NCBI GenBank assembly: GCA_903862425.1 | Contig: CAIOYC010000027.1 | Span: forward strand, 64,001-116,854 | Reading direction: 5' to 3' | Length of the DNA stretch: 52,854 bases | From: an uncultured Caulobacterales bacterium | GTDB taxonomy: Bacteria > Pseudomonadota > Alphaproteobacteria > Caulobacterales > Caulobacteraceae | Shown: piece by piece, positions 35,310-46,870 of the stretch | Layout: the number at the start of each line of letters is the position of its first letter | Position numbering within the stretch: the first letter of the stretch is position 1 | Made by a program: the position numbers and the translations under genes | The notes under the pieces: model-generated | What the model was told of the DNA's origin: nothing | Database searches by the model: none | The model's input: only the letters and a program-made list of their open reading frames with translations

Positions 35310-35687
35310 ATGCGCGCCCTGCCCCTGATCGCCGCCGTTCTGCTCTTGGGCTCAGGTATCGCCCAGGCCGCCGAGAAATCCGCCCCCCGCCGTGCAGAGC
35401 CTGAATCGGCCGTCGAGGAGGATGACGGCGGCCTTGGCGCCCTGTTCCACGCCTCCACCGCGGCCGTGCGCGAGCGGCTTGGCGATCCAGACGTATCAAG
35501 GGCAGAGGGCAAAGGCGCGTTCTGGACCTATCGCCTGCCCAACTGCGCCTTGTTCGTATTCTTCCACGAGAGCCCGAGAGGCCTACGGGTCACCGGCGCG
35601 TCCACCGGCCCGCGGAAACGTGGCGAACCGCCTATGACGGTGCAGCAATGCCTGGCCACCGCCGTCCAGTTCGGCAGCCCGAACTAG
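35310..35687 (+). CDS. small secreted protein of unknown function
   Basis: A 125-residue protein with a clear signal peptide (MRALPLIAAVLLLGSGIAQA) and an acidic linker. A compact C-terminal domain (VRERLGDPDVSRAEGKGAFWTYRLPNCALFVFF, then CLATAV) follows. The REKLG.P......G..W.Y...C.L.VFF pattern resembles SmpA/BamE-like small folds in which a Leu-Gly-x-Pro motif is followed by a tryptophan, but I cannot assign it firmly. Two cysteines may form a disulfide. It ends 1 base before the ATP-grasp gene, so the two are translationally linked. Confidence 0.7.
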   Translation: MRALPLIAAVLLLGSGIAQAAEKSAPRRAEPESAVEEDDGGLGALFHASTAAVRERLGDPDVSRAEGKGAFWTYRLPNCALFVFFHESPRGLRVTGASTGPRKRGEPPMTVQQCLATAVQFGSPN

Positions 35688-35688
35688 C

Positions 35689-36525
35689 ATGCACCTCGCC
35701 ATCCTGACCCCCGATCCGGCGGACGAGACCTATGCCGAACGTTGGCGCGAGGCCTACGAACAGTACCGGATCGCTTTCGCCGCCGCGGGGGTGGAGACCT
35801 TCGCCAGCTCGTGGGTCGATCCCTGGCCGGCGGATGTGGACGCCATCCTGCCCTTGCGCGCCTGGGGCTACCACAAGCGGGCGATGCTGTGGGCCGAGCG
35901 GCTGGCCGATCCGCCGGCGCCGTTGATCAATCCTGCCCACCTTCTGCGCTGGAATACCGACAAGACCTATCTCAGCGCTCTGGCTGAAGCCGGCGTTCCT
36001 GTCGCCCCGACCGTTTTCACGGATACCCTGGACCAAGTGATCCTCGACAAGGCCTTCGCCAGTTTGGGCTGCGAGCAGATGGTGGTGAAGCCGGCCATTT
36101 CGGCGGGCTCCTTTCAAACGTATTTGCTCGGCAAGGGCGAGGCGGCGCCGGACGTGCCGGGCCTCCTGATGCTGCAGCCCTATCTCGACGCCGTGCGAGG
36201 CGAGGGTGAACTCAGTCTGTTCTATTTTGGCGGAGCCCTCAGCCACGCGGTGCGCAAGGTTGCGGTCGGGGGTGATTTTCGCGTGCAACCGCAGTTCGGC
36301 GGGCAGGTCGACGCCATCGTGCCGACGCGCGAGATGAGAGCACTGGCCGAGACGACCTTAGCCGCCGCACCGGAAGGCGCCGTCTATGCGCGCATAGACC
36401 TGATCCGCGGCACGGATGAGGATCTGAAGCTGATGGAGATGGAGGCGATCGAACCGGACCTCTACCTCGGCTATAGCCAGGGCGCGACGTCACGGTTTGT
36501 GCGGGCGGTGCTGGCGGCGATCTGA
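35689..36525 (+). CDS. ATP-grasp domain protein
   Basis: A 278-residue protein with an ATP-grasp layout like RimK/DcsG enzymes. An N-terminal alpha/beta domain (MHLAILTPDPADETYAERW) is followed by LLRWNTDKTYLSALAEAGVPVAPT (start of the grasp domain), and MVVKPAISAGSFQTYLL for nucleotide binding. AVYARIDLIRG and LMEMEAIEPDLYL contain the metal-ligand acids. Enzymes of this fold ligate a carboxylate to an amine. The substrate is unknown. Coupling to a small secreted protein gene is curious and could be incidental. Confidence 0.82.
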   Translation: MHLAILTPDPADETYAERWREAYEQYRIAFAAAGVETFASSWVDPWPADVDAILPLRAWGYHKRAMLWAERLADPPAPLINPAHLLRWNTDKTYLSALAEAGVPVAPTVFTDTLDQVILDKAFASLGCEQMVVKPAISAGSFQTYLLGKGEAAPDVPGLLMLQPYLDAVRGEGELSLFYFGGALSHAVRKVAVGGDFRVQPQFGGQVDAIVPTREMRALAETTLAAAPEGAVYARIDLIRGTDEDLKLMEMEAIEPDLYLGYSQGATSRFVRAVLAAI

Positions 36526-36549
36526 AATCGCCGCCAGTCCTCCAGTCGC

Positions 36550-36882
36550 TTAGGCGGCCTTGACGCCCGACTCGCCGAGCCACTCGACGATCTTAGACTT
36601 AGGCATGGCGCCCACGGTGGTCGAGGCCAGCTTGCCGTCCTTGAACAGCATCATGGTCGGGATGCCGCGCACGCCATACTTGCCGGGTGTCATCTGGTTC
36701 TCGTCGATATTGATCTTGGCCACAGTGACCTTGCCGGCCAGTTCCTCGGAGATCTGGTCGAGCGCCGGAGCGATCTGCTTGCACGGTCCGCACCACTCCG
36801 CCCAGAAGTCCACCAGCACCGGGCCGGAAGCCTTCAGCACGTCGGTCTCGAAGCTGTCGTCGGTGACCTTCACGGTCGTCAT
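36550..36882 (-). CDS. trxA: thioredoxin
   Basis: A 110-residue cytoplasmic thioredoxin with [18 protein letters not shown] (active-site Cys31 and Cys34), the cis-proline in [13 protein letters not shown], and a typical end helix. There are two in-frame ATGs, at 36886-36888 and 36880-36882. The GGAGG upstream is 7 bases from the second but only 1 from the first, which decides for 36882. It is the last gene of the leftward tsaE-to-trxA unit, 78 bases after addA. Confidence 0.95.
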   Translation of the reverse strand: MTTVKVTDDSFETDVLKASGPVLVDFWAEWCGPCKQIAPALDQISEELAGKVTVAKINIDENQMTPGKYGVRGIPTMMLFKDGKLASTTVGAMPKSKIVEWLGESGVKAA

Positions 36883-36960
36883 GTTCATTCCTCCAGCGAG
36901 CCGGCGAACATCGCACGGGTCGCAATTCAAGACGCCAATGTAATCCTCAGGCGCGAACGA

Positions 36961-39900
36961 TCAATGCGCCGCGCGCAGGTCCAACAGCGTCTGATCGATC
37001 AAGTTTTCTGGGACCGCCATCAGCCGGGGACCGTCGGTCCAGACCAGCGCCGCCTCGACAGACCTTCCCGGGTAGAGGGCGCGCAGCACCGCCACATAGA
37101 CCGCCATCTGCACCACATAGGCGCGGTCGGCGTCCTCGATGGCGGCGGGCGCAGGTCGGTTGGTCTTGAAATCGACGACCAGGATGCGCGTCGGCGTAAT
37201 TACCATCCGGTCGATCCGGCCCGAGATACGCAGGTCCGGCGGGAGGTCTGGCGCGCCGCCGGCGATGGCCGCCTCCGCTACCGAGCCCGGTCCGAACACC
37301 TCGGCGAAGCGTGGATCCTCCAGCACCTGCAACGCCGCCGCGGCCATTTCCCCCCTCTGGTCGGCATCGAGGTCGCGCGCCTTGTCCAGCAGCTTCCGCG
37401 CACCATCCGCACGGGCCGCGGGCGCCAGGTCGGGCAATACTTCCAGCAGCTTATGGATCAGTTCGCCGCGTCGATAACGGCCGATCCCGCGTATTGTCGC
37501 AAGCGGCGAGGGCGCCGCCCCGCGCTCGATCTCGGCCAGTTGCGAGGGCGCGGCATAGCGCGCCGAGGCAGGCTCGGGCTGCGGTCGCGTATGTACCCAG
37601 TGCGGCAGCGCCACGGCGGTCTGTACTGTCGTTTTCGCCGGAGCCGGCCAGGGATCGACGCCGTAGCGCTTTACCTCGCCGATCATGCGCACATCCGCCG
37701 CGATCTCGGGCCGCACGAACGCCGCTTCGACACGGGCGTACCAGGAGGCCGGGTCGGGACCCTTATCGACCGCGCGGTTGCCGGGCAGGCGGCCAGCCAC
37801 GATCACCCGGTCGCGGGCGCGGGTCAGCGCCACATAGAGCAGGCGAAGGCCCTCCTGCGCCTGCCGCTCCTCCTCATATTCGCGCGCCCGCGCACTCGCC
37901 CTACAGTCATCGGCCTTGCGCGGAGCGAAAAGAAAGCCGCCGGCTTGGGTCTTGAGCAGGGCGCCGCGCACCGTCTGCGGGCCGCCCGCCGCTTCGGGCA
38001 GGATGACGATGGGGGCTTCCAGCCCCTTGGCGCCGTGCACGGTCATCACGCGCACCTCGCCGCCGCCGGCTTCGAGCTCACGCTTGACCTGCACCTCATT
38101 GCGTTCCAGCGCGGCGGCGAAACGTTCGAGATCGTAGATGCCGCGCCCCTCGGCTTTCAGCGCCTCGGCCAGCAGTTCGTCCAGTACATCCTCCGCCTCA
38201 CGTCCGAGCCGGGTGAGGATGCGCTGGCGCACCGAGCGTCCTTGTCCGTCAAGATAGGACAACACCCGGCCAAGCCAGTTGAAGGGTGTGCGCGATCGCC
38301 CCTCGCTTCCGGCCCAGCCGAGGAAGCTGCGCGCTTCCGCCCAGGTCGGTTGCTCGTCGGCGCGTGCGTTCAGCACCGACCAGAGCGGGCGTCCCTCGCG
38401 ACCATAGGCGAGGGCGAACAGGCTGTCCTCGTCCACCGAGCAGAACGGGCTGCGTAGGAGGGCCGCCAGGGTAAGGTCGTCGGACGGAAACTGGCAGAAC
38501 CGGACCAAGGCCAGCACGTCCTGGAAGACGATGTGGTCCGAGAGCGTCAGCTTGTCGGCGCCCGCCACGGGGACGGCGATGTCCTTGGCTTTCAGGGCGC
38601 GGATCACCTCCTCGAACAGGGCGTCTCGTTTGCGCACCAGGATCAGGACATCGCCGGGCGTAGCGGGCCGGGGATATTCTTCGCCGTTGGGGCCGCGATC
38701 TTTGGCGATCACGGCGTCCTCACGGACGATACGTTTTACCTCCAGCGCCACCTTGCGCGCCAATCGCTTGCGGGCGCTTTCGGGCGGATCGACATCCACC
38801 GGGTCCCAGGCGTCCGGCGGATCGTTTTTAGCGTCGGCCTCCAGCGGCCACAGGTCCACCGTGCCGGCGCCGAATGGACGGCGCGCCGTGTGCGCCACAG
38901 TTTCCTCGCTCCACGGCGCCAACGCCTCGCGCGCCGCGGGATCGGCGAACACCGCATCGACGAAACCGAGCACCTCGGGCGTAGAGCGCCAGCTCTCGAC
39001 CAGTTTGGGGCCGATGAAGGGGCGCCCGGCCCCGGTCGCGCGAGCGTCATAGGCTTGGGTCTGCTCCAAGAACTGCTCGGGCTGCGCACCCTGGAACGAA
39101 TAGATGGACTGTTTCTCGTCACCGACCACGAAAACGGTGCGTTCCAGAGGCCGATCACTCGGCAAGCCAGACCCGGTGAAGAACTCGCCGGTCAGCGCCT
39201 CCAGGATCGCCCACTGCTCGGGCGCTGTGTCCTGCGCCTCGTCCAGCAAGACGTGGTCGATGCCGCCATCTAGCTTGTAGAGCACCCACGTCGCCGCGTC
39301 GGCCTTCGTCAGCAAGGCGTGGGCGCGGGCGATGAGGTCGGGAAAGTCCAGCGCGCCGCGCGACACCTTCTCCCCCTCGTAGAGCTCGGCATAGGCGTAG
39401 GCGAGCGCCAGGGCGTGGACCGTGTCGGTGGCCACGCGGGCGGAGCGCAGGCGCAGGTGTGCGGCGTGGCAACGGGTCTGTTCGCCTGCCAGCCAAGCCT
39501 TGATCCCTGGGTCGATGGCCTTGGTGCCGATATTCTTTAGCGGCTCGCCCTTGCCGGTCGAGAATAAGCCCCAGACGGTTTCAAAGCTGCCGCCTTCGGC
39601 TTCCGCCAGAGCCGCCATGCCCGCGCCGAGCGCCAGATCAGTCTTAGCGGAGGAGGCAAGCAGCGCGCGCACCGCCTCACGCCACGCGGGCCAGTCACAA
39701 GCGTTCACCGCCTCGGCCTCGATCGCCTCCACCGTGGTCGGCGTATCGAAATCGCAGGCTTCCCATATATCGGCGACGGCGCCCTCGAACCCGCCGCAGC
39801 GGTCAAGGTAGGTGGTGATCGCTCGCCGCTCGATCTCGAAAGTCTTCAGCAGAGCCTCGAAGCTGGCGAGATCCAGCTCCACCGCGAAATGGGTATAGGC

Positions 39901-40410
39901 GAGCGCCACTGGGTGATCCGGCCGGGCCAGCGCCAGTTCGGCCAGCCCGTCGCGCGCACGGGCGGAGACGGCGGCGGCCTGCACATCGTCCAGCACGTTG
40001 AAGCCGGGCGCCACGCCGGCTTCCAGTGGAAAGCGGCGCAGCAGGGCCTCGCAGAAGGCGTGCAGGGTCTGGATCTTCAGCCCGCCCGGCGTCTCCAGCG
40101 CCTTGGCGAACAGGACGCGCGCGCGGGACAGATCGACCGGCGTCTCGCCCTCGTCGGAGAGCTGTGCAGTGAGGACTTCGTCGCTCATCACCGACCAAGC
40201 GCCGAGCCGTTCAAACAGGCGCCGCTGCATCTCCGCCGCCGCCGCCTTGGTATAGGTCACGCAGAGGATGGCCTCCGGCTTAACCCCGCGCAGCAGTAGG
40301 CGCGCCACGCGGCTGACCAGGGTGGAGGTCTTGCCCGACCCGGCATTGGCGGTGACGAAGGCGGAGACGGACGGGTCCGAAGCGGCCCTCTGGGCGTTGG
40401 GCGCGGTCAT
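36961..40410 (-). CDS. addA: double-strand break repair helicase-nuclease AddA
   Basis: A 1149-residue UvrD-like helicase with a C-terminal RecB-type nuclease. It is the AddA half of AddAB, which resects double-strand breaks for RecA. Motif I is FVTANAGSGKTSTLVSRVA near residues 19-37. Motif II is DHVLLDEAQDTAPEQW, motif III is FVVGDEKQSIYSFQGA, and later helicase motifs include VMTVHGAKGLEAPIVILPEA and LLYVALTRARDRV. The nuclease core is ILVVDFKTNRPAPA, followed by YVVQMAVYVAVLRALYPG. The ATG at 40408-40410 overlaps the addB stop by 4 bases. Confidence 0.95.
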   Translation of the reverse strand: MTAPNAQRAASDPSVSAFVTANAGSGKTSTLVSRVARLLLRGVKPEAILCVTYTKAAAAEMQRRLFERLGAWSVMSDEVLTAQLSDEGETPVDLSRARVLFAKALETPGGLKIQTLHAFCEALLRRFPLEAGVAPGFNVLDDVQAAAVSARARDGLAELALARPDHPVALAYTHFAVELDLASFEALLKTFEIERRAITTYLDRCGGFEGAVADIWEACDFDTPTTVEAIEAEAVNACDWPAWREAVRALLASSAKTDLALGAGMAALAEAEGGSFETVWGLFSTGKGEPLKNIGTKAIDPGIKAWLAGEQTRCHAAHLRLRSARVATDTVHALALAYAYAELYEGEKVSRGALDFPDLIARAHALLTKADAATWVLYKLDGGIDHVLLDEAQDTAPEQWAILEALTGEFFTGSGLPSDRPLERTVFVVGDEKQSIYSFQGAQPEQFLEQTQAYDARATGAGRPFIGPKLVESWRSTPEVLGFVDAVFADPAAREALAPWSEETVAHTARRPFGAGTVDLWPLEADAKNDPPDAWDPVDVDPPESARKRLARKVALEVKRIVREDAVIAKDRGPNGEEYPRPATPGDVLILVRKRDALFEEVIRALKAKDIAVPVAGADKLTLSDHIVFQDVLALVRFCQFPSDDLTLAALLRSPFCSVDEDSLFALAYGREGRPLWSVLNARADEQPTWAEARSFLGWAGSEGRSRTPFNWLGRVLSYLDGQGRSVRQRILTRLGREAEDVLDELLAEALKAEGRGIYDLERFAAALERNEVQVKRELEAGGGEVRVMTVHGAKGLEAPIVILPEAAGGPQTVRGALLKTQAGGFLFAPRKADDCRASARAREYEEERQAQEGLRLLYVALTRARDRVIVAGRLPGNRAVDKGPDPASWYARVEAAFVRPEIAADVRMIGEVKRYGVDPWPAPAKTTVQTAVALPHWVHTRPQPEPASARYAAPSQLAEIERGAAPSPLATIRGIGRYRRGELIHKLLEVLPDLAPAARADGARKLLDKARDLDADQRGEMAAAALQVLEDPRFAEVFGPGSVAEAAIAGGAPDLPPDLRISGRIDRMVITPTRILVVDFKTNRPAPAAIEDADRAYVVQMAVYVAVLRALYPGRSVEAALVWTDGPRLMAVPENLIDQTLLDLRAAH

Positions 40411-43400
40411 TCCCCGCCCTCGTCGCCCGCGCCGGTGACGTGCCACTCGAACACCCGCGCCAGATGGTCGTAGTCGCCCCGCCCCCGGTCGCCGATGAAC
40501 TGCGGCGCGGACCAGGATCGGTAGGGGTGGTCCGGATCGCTGAACCGCCGCACCCGCGAGACCAGGCCGGCCAGGGCGCGTTCGGCCTCCACGCGGGACG
40601 CGGCGGCGGCGAGCGGTTGCTGCACCTCACCCGGAACCCGCCGCCCGGTGACACGGACGTAGAGCAGATCGCTGGGCTCGGCCTTGCCTACCCCCTCGAA
40701 CCCACCGCCCATCAGGATCGCGGCGGTCAGGGTCAGCTGCGGCGAGAACCCGCGCTCCATCTGCTTCTTTGAAGGCGCAGCGCCGGTCTTGAAGTCGAGC
40801 ACATGCGCCAGCGGTCCGTCGAGCTCGATTCGGTCCGCCTTGGCGGTGACGGTGAAGGTCTGACCATCGACAGCGAGCGACAACAGCCCCTCCCGCTCGA
40901 TCATGAAGCGGCGCCCCGGCGCGCGTCGAGCCGCCTCGAATTCCGCCGCCCATCCCGCCAGTCGCCGGGCCAGCGCCCGTTCCCGCGCCATCGCTGGTTC
41001 GTTCACCCCGGCCGCCGCCAGGGCTTCGAGCAGGAGGCGCTCGAACAGTTCCGCGGCCTCATCCGTCAGGCCGATCTCGTGCGCCTCGGCGAAGCTCTGA
41101 AAAGCGCGGTGGATGGCGGTGCCGCGCGCGCGGGCGTCCATCGGCATGTCCGGCGGGTCGAGCGTCCGCAGCTTCAGAATCTCACGGGCATAGATGGCGT
41201 AGGGGTCACGCACCCATGTCTCGATCCGGGTGACCGGCAGCTTGGTGGGGCGGGCTTCCAGCGGTGGCCTGGGCTCAGGCCGCCGGGTCGGAGCAAGTTC
41301 CGGGGGCGGAGGCTGGATCGGCGCGTCGAGGGTGCGCGCCCAGGCCAGCACCTCCGGTCGGCTCGGCAATCCGACAGGGTTTTTCTCGGTGTTGGCGCCG
41401 CGCGCCAGGGTTTCCAGCCGCCACAGCCAGCGCGACCGAACCGCTGGCTGTCCGCCGCGCCGCTCGGTGGTCACCAGCACCACTTCGGGGGTACAGGCGG
41501 CCTGGGCGAAGTCGTGGGCGGATAAGCCGATACGACGCTCGGGCGGCGGCAGGCCAATGGCGGCGCGCATGGGGCGGGAGAAGAAGGGATCCACCGGCGG
41601 CAGGCGCGGCCACACGCCTTCCTCCAGCCCGGCGAGGATGAGCAGGTCCGCGCGCACCAGCCGCGCCTCGATGGCGCCGAGGATCTGCAGGCGTGGATGC
41701 AGCGCTCCGCCCGGTCGCACGGTCTGGCCACCGAGCAGTTCAGCGACGATATCGGCGAAGGCGGCGGCCGTGATGGGCGGCAGGGCGTCGCCGTCGGCGA
41801 TCAGGTCTGAGATGAGCGCTGAAGCCGCCTCGCCCGCCTGCCCGTCCCAGGCGCGTGGCGTCAGGGCTTCCATCGTCTGCGCCAGCGCTTCGGCCGCACG
41901 GTGAAGATCGGCGGGACCGGCGGCGAACAGATCCGCGAGGGGCGTGAGGGCGGCGTGCGCGGTCTCGGCCAGGGCGATGGCGGCGTCGAAACGCTCCGGC
42001 GCGGTTTCATCCGGCCGGTCGCGGCGCTCCGTCAATTTCGCGACCAGGCCGTTCCAGCCTCGCGGTCGCGGCCCGCGCAGGCCGTAGCGTTCGAGATGGC
42101 GCAGAGGCGCGCCATCCTCCCCAACCAGGATGCAGAGCGGATGCTTCAACAGGGCAAGCAGGGTTGGCGGATCGAACCCTTCCGCTACCGCGCCGACCAC
42201 GAGACCGACCAACACGCCCACCGGCGTTTCCGCCAGAGGCCGACCGGCAGAACTGTCGGCCTCGATGCGCCAGCGAGCGAGGCGGGCGGAGACGCGGCGG
42301 GCCAGGGCCTGATCCGGCGTCACCAGGGCGGCGGTGCGACCGGGCGTCTCCAACGTCTCGCGCAGTAGAAGGGCGATGGCGGCGGCGGCCTCTTCCTCGG
42401 CGCGGGCGGAGATCAGGGTCAGGCCCTCCAGCCCCTCGGCGATCGGATCGACGCCGGCCGCCTCGCCCTGGTCGCGCAGGGCCTTGATCTGAGCCAGCCA
42501 GTCTTTTGTCTCGTCAGCGGGACGGAGCGCCTCGTTGATCACCCGTCGGCGGGAGCGACCGCGCACCGCCTCCGCCGGCGTCTCGGGCGAGGGCCAGTCT
42601 CGCACGGCGTCCCGGCTCACCCCGGCCCGGCCAAGCAATCGGCGCAGGGCGCCTTGCGGGTGATCCTGATCGACCTTGATCCAGGCGCTCTCGGCGAGAT
42701 CGCGGTCGAGACCCGGCAGCACGACCAAGCCCCTAGGCGCCTGCGCTATCACCGCCAGGAGGTCAGCGGTCGCCGGGACCGAACCCGTGGAGCCCGCCGC
42801 AACCAGCGGCCGCTGCGGCGGCGTCACACGCCACTGTTCGGCCAAGGCGCGCAATAGGGCCGTGCGGCGGGCGGCCACATCGGCGAAACCGAGTTCGTCG
42901 AGGCGCCGAGGCCAGAGTTCGGTGGCGACGCGCAGGGCCGCGGCGGAGACCTTCCAATGTTCGGCGAATTCGCCCTGAACGATGCTCGACGGATCGCGGG
43001 GCGGCTTGGCCTCCTCGATGGCGGCGGAATCGAGGAAGGCGGCAAGGGCGTCCGCCAGTTGCAGCGCGCCCTGGCCCTCCAGCGCCGGAGCGAAATCCCC
43101 GCGATGGTCGAGCACCAGTCGCGCCAGCTCGAATCGCCGGCGCATCGGGCTGATGGCGGGCGGCAGGTCGAGCGCCAGATCGCCGAGCTCGAAGGGCGGC
43201 TCGCCCTCTTCCAGGTCGCCGAGGGCAAGAATCTGGGGGAGGAGCACCGGCATGCCGCCCGCTGCACCGACGAAGGCCTCGGCCAGGGCGCGGGCGCCGC
43301 GTCGTGTAGGTGTGAAGACCACGGCCTCGGTCAGGGCCGCCGGGTCGTCCGTGGCCAGTTCCGCATGGAGGATCCGCGCCAAGTCGGCCAGGAACGGGCG

Positions 43401-43448
43401 GTGCGCGTCGATGGAGAACCAGCGCGGGGCGGGTCCGGCAAAAATCAT
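40407..43448 (-). CDS. addB: double-strand break repair protein AddB
   Basis: A 1013-residue partner of AddA. The N-terminal part is an inactivated helicase-like domain (VVFTPTRRGARALAEAFV, VAAGSTGSVPATADLLAVI, LPGLDRDLAESAW). LLILAGLEEGVWPRLPPVDPFFSRPMR and the DFAQAACTPEVVLVTTERRGG block are typical of alphaproteobacterial AddB. The C-terminal nuclease shows AHVLDFKTGAAPSKKQMERGFSPQLTL, carrying the catalytic Asp and Lys. The ATG at 43446-43448 overlaps the MurU stop by 4 bases. Confidence 0.94.
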   Translation of the reverse strand: MIFAGPAPRWFSIDAHRPFLADLARILHAELATDDPAALTEAVVFTPTRRGARALAEAFVGAAGGMPVLLPQILALGDLEEGEPPFELGDLALDLPPAISPMRRRFELARLVLDHRGDFAPALEGQGALQLADALAAFLDSAAIEEAKPPRDPSSIVQGEFAEHWKVSAAALRVATELWPRRLDELGFADVAARRTALLRALAEQWRVTPPQRPLVAAGSTGSVPATADLLAVIAQAPRGLVVLPGLDRDLAESAWIKVDQDHPQGALRRLLGRAGVSRDAVRDWPSPETPAEAVRGRSRRRVINEALRPADETKDWLAQIKALRDQGEAAGVDPIAEGLEGLTLISARAEEEAAAAIALLLRETLETPGRTAALVTPDQALARRVSARLARWRIEADSSAGRPLAETPVGVLVGLVVGAVAEGFDPPTLLALLKHPLCILVGEDGAPLRHLERYGLRGPRPRGWNGLVAKLTERRDRPDETAPERFDAAIALAETAHAALTPLADLFAAGPADLHRAAEALAQTMEALTPRAWDGQAGEAASALISDLIADGDALPPITAAAFADIVAELLGGQTVRPGGALHPRLQILGAIEARLVRADLLILAGLEEGVWPRLPPVDPFFSRPMRAAIGLPPPERRIGLSAHDFAQAACTPEVVLVTTERRGGQPAVRSRWLWRLETLARGANTEKNPVGLPSRPEVLAWARTLDAPIQPPPPELAPTRRPEPRPPLEARPTKLPVTRIETWVRDPYAIYAREILKLRTLDPPDMPMDARARGTAIHRAFQSFAEAHEIGLTDEAAELFERLLLEALAAAGVNEPAMARERALARRLAGWAAEFEAARRAPGRRFMIEREGLLSLAVDGQTFTVTAKADRIELDGPLAHVLDFKTGAAPSKKQMERGFSPQLTLTAAILMGGGFEGVGKAEPSDLLYVRVTGRRVPGEVQQPLAAAASRVEAERALAGLVSRVRRFSDPDHPYRSWSAPQFIGDRGRGDYDHLARVFEWHVTGAGDEGGE

Positions 43449-44191
43449 CGGGCGAGCCGCGCCTCGGCGACCTTCAGCGCCTCGGGATCGCCCACATGCA
43501 TCCAGTCGCCTTCCATCAGCGCTCCATGCAGCCGCCCCGCCGACGCCCACTCAGCCCAGAACGGCCCCTTGAGGGGAAAGAGGCCGAACTCGGTTTCAGG
43601 ATGCGCGTAGATGGGTCGAGGATCGACCACGTGGACGCCCATATAATTGAGCGGCGCGGATGGAGCGCCGTTGACGCGGCGCGGAGCGAGCGCGCCATCG
43701 TCGTCCATGAAGAAATCGCCAGGCCCGTCGAAGCCGGAGGTGCGCTCCATCCGCGCCAGCATCAGGCGTGCGGCCATGCGGGCCGGCTCGTAACCGACGC
43801 AAAGGTCCTGAATGGCGCGGGCGGGGGGCTCGGCGTCCTCGCGCCAGACGCTGTCGATATTGGCCACGAGGATGGGTCCGTCGCCGAGCAGGGCCGCGGC
43901 GCGCTTGATACCGCCGCCGGTCTCGAGCGGCAGAGGATGTTCGCGCTCGTCCGAGATGGCGATCTCTAGCCCCGCCCTACGTTGACGAAGGTGGTCGATT
44001 AGGCGGTCGGCGAAGGCGTGGACATTGACCACCGCCCGCTTCACCCCCGCCTCGGCCAGCCGCTCCAGCATGTGATCGATCAGGGCCTTGCCGCCGACCT
44101 CCACCAGCGCCTTTGGTCGGTCGTGGGTGAGTGGCCGCATTCGCGTGCCGAGCCCTGCGGCCAGCACCATGGCGGTCTCGGGGACCTTCAT
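43445..44191 (-). CDS. murU: N-acetylmuramate-1-phosphate uridylyltransferase (MurU)
   Basis: A 248-residue nucleotidyltransferase that forms UDP-MurNAc from MurNAc-1-phosphate in the cell-wall recycling bypass. The signature is MVLAAGLGTRMRPLTHDRPKALVEVGGKALI. PLETGGGIKRAAALLGDGPILVANIDSVW and GDWMHVGDPEALKVAE complete the active site. The assignment is strengthened by the AmgK-type kinase directly upstream with a 4-base overlap, the known amgK-murU pair. This route bypasses de novo UDP-MurNAc synthesis and is associated with intrinsic fosfomycin tolerance in pseudomonads and Caulobacter. Confidence 0.92.
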   Translation of the reverse strand: MKVPETAMVLAAGLGTRMRPLTHDRPKALVEVGGKALIDHMLERLAEAGVKRAVVNVHAFADRLIDHLRQRRAGLEIAISDEREHPLPLETGGGIKRAAALLGDGPILVANIDSVWREDAEPPARAIQDLCVGYEPARMAARLMLARMERTSGFDGPGDFFMDDDGALAPRRVNGAPSAPLNYMGVHVVDPRPIYAHPETEFGLFPLKGPFWAEWASAGRLHGALMEGDWMHVGDPEALKVAEARLAR

Positions 44192-45271
44192 TGGCGCAGA
44201 GCCTTTGGCGCGTGCCGGTCGAACCAGTCGCGGATCGGCTCCATACCCGGCTTGGAAAGATCGCGCTCGAGTATGCCCCAGGTGCGCGGGACGAAGCGGG
44301 CATATCCCGGCTTGCCGTCGCGCTTCACCAGCCGGCCCCACAGGCCCACCAGCCGCGCCGTGTTCAATGCCGCCAGCGCCCAGTAGTCGGCAAGAAAGGT
44401 TTCGCGATCCACATCCGGCGCGGCGGCCAGATAGTGGTCGAGCATGGCCAGTTCGAGCTCGGGCGGTACGTCGCGGCGCGCGTCCTGCAGCAGGTGCAGC
44501 AGGTCCCACGCGCGGTGGCCGCGCACGGCGTCCTGGAAGTCGAGCAGGCCAACCCGCGCCGCGCCCCGCCGCTCGGGCAGCCAGATCAAGTTCTCGGCGT
44601 GATAGTCGCGGTGGACGAAGACGTCCGCGCCCGCCTCGCCGCGCGCACGGACCGGCGCCCACAGGGCGTCCCACGCCGCCAGAACCTCAGGCGAATACGG
44701 CTCTGCGCCGATGGAGACCGGCCACCATTCCACAAATGTATCGAGGCCGATCTTGAGGGCCAGGGCGTCGTAGCTGAGCAGCGGCCAGGTCGCGCCGCCC
44801 CCTTCCAGCACATCGAGTGGAGGGGTGCGATGCAGTTCGGCGAGGAGCTCGACCGCCGCCTTATAAAGCGGGACCGGATCCGCGCCCTCCGCCGCCAGCA
44901 CAGCGAAAAGGTCGCCGCCGAGATCTTCCAGCACCGCCAGTCCGACCTCCGCATCGAAAGCGAGTACTTCGGGCGCCGACAAGCCGCGCTCGCGCAGGTA
45001 GGCGGCGACGGCGGCGAAGGCGTCTACCCGGCCGGCGGCGAGGCGGTAGCTGGCGTTGTAGCCGAGGGCGAGGCGTTCGACCTCGCTGGCGCCCGGCGGG
45101 CAGGGAGCGGTCTCCAGGCGGGGGGCCTGATCCATCAGGATGCGAGTCGAGCCGTCGAGCAGGTGCAGCCGCTCATAGGCGCGGGTCGACGCGTCGCCAC
45201 CCATGGGCTCACGGCGGGCGTCCCCGAATCCGGTCCGTTGCAGGAAGGCGATTCTCAGCGCCTCGCGGTCG

Positions 45272-45285
<14 letters not shown>
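44188..45285 (-). CDS. amgK: N-acetylmuramate/N-acetylglucosamine kinase (AmgK)
   Basis: A 365-residue aminoglycoside-phosphotransferase-fold kinase that phosphorylates the anomeric position of MurNAc and GlcNAc. The active site is VFVHRDYHAENLIW (catalytic Asp) and VGLLDFQDAVRGHRAWDLLHLLQDA (metal-ligand Asp). I place the start at TTG 45283-45285, just inside the end of tsaE, with AAGGGA upstream. An ATG at 45330 would add 15 residues and a longer overlap. The kinase supplies MurU, the next gene. Confidence 0.88.
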
Positions 45286-46718
<1,433 letters not shown>

Positions 46719-46753
46719 GCTTTCTCTCCGTCTTCGGATCCGGTTCGATCACT

Positions 46754-46787
46754 TCTGGCTGCACAAGGTCAAAACGCAACAGCCAGA
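46754..46787. promoter_or_regulatory. inverted repeat in the thioesterase-mutS intergenic region
   Basis: TCTGGCTG (46754-46761) and CAGCCAGA (46780-46787) are perfect inverted copies 18 bases apart. They lie 36 bases from the thioesterase start and about 84 from mutS. This may be an operator for one or both genes, but no known consensus fits. Confidence 0.35.
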
Positions 46788-46870
46788 CTGCGGCGTCAAA
46801 GCTGTGGAGCGGGCTTCCAAGCGGTGACGTCCGACTTTGCGCCTCGCCCGCGACAGGTTAACGAAGGCGG

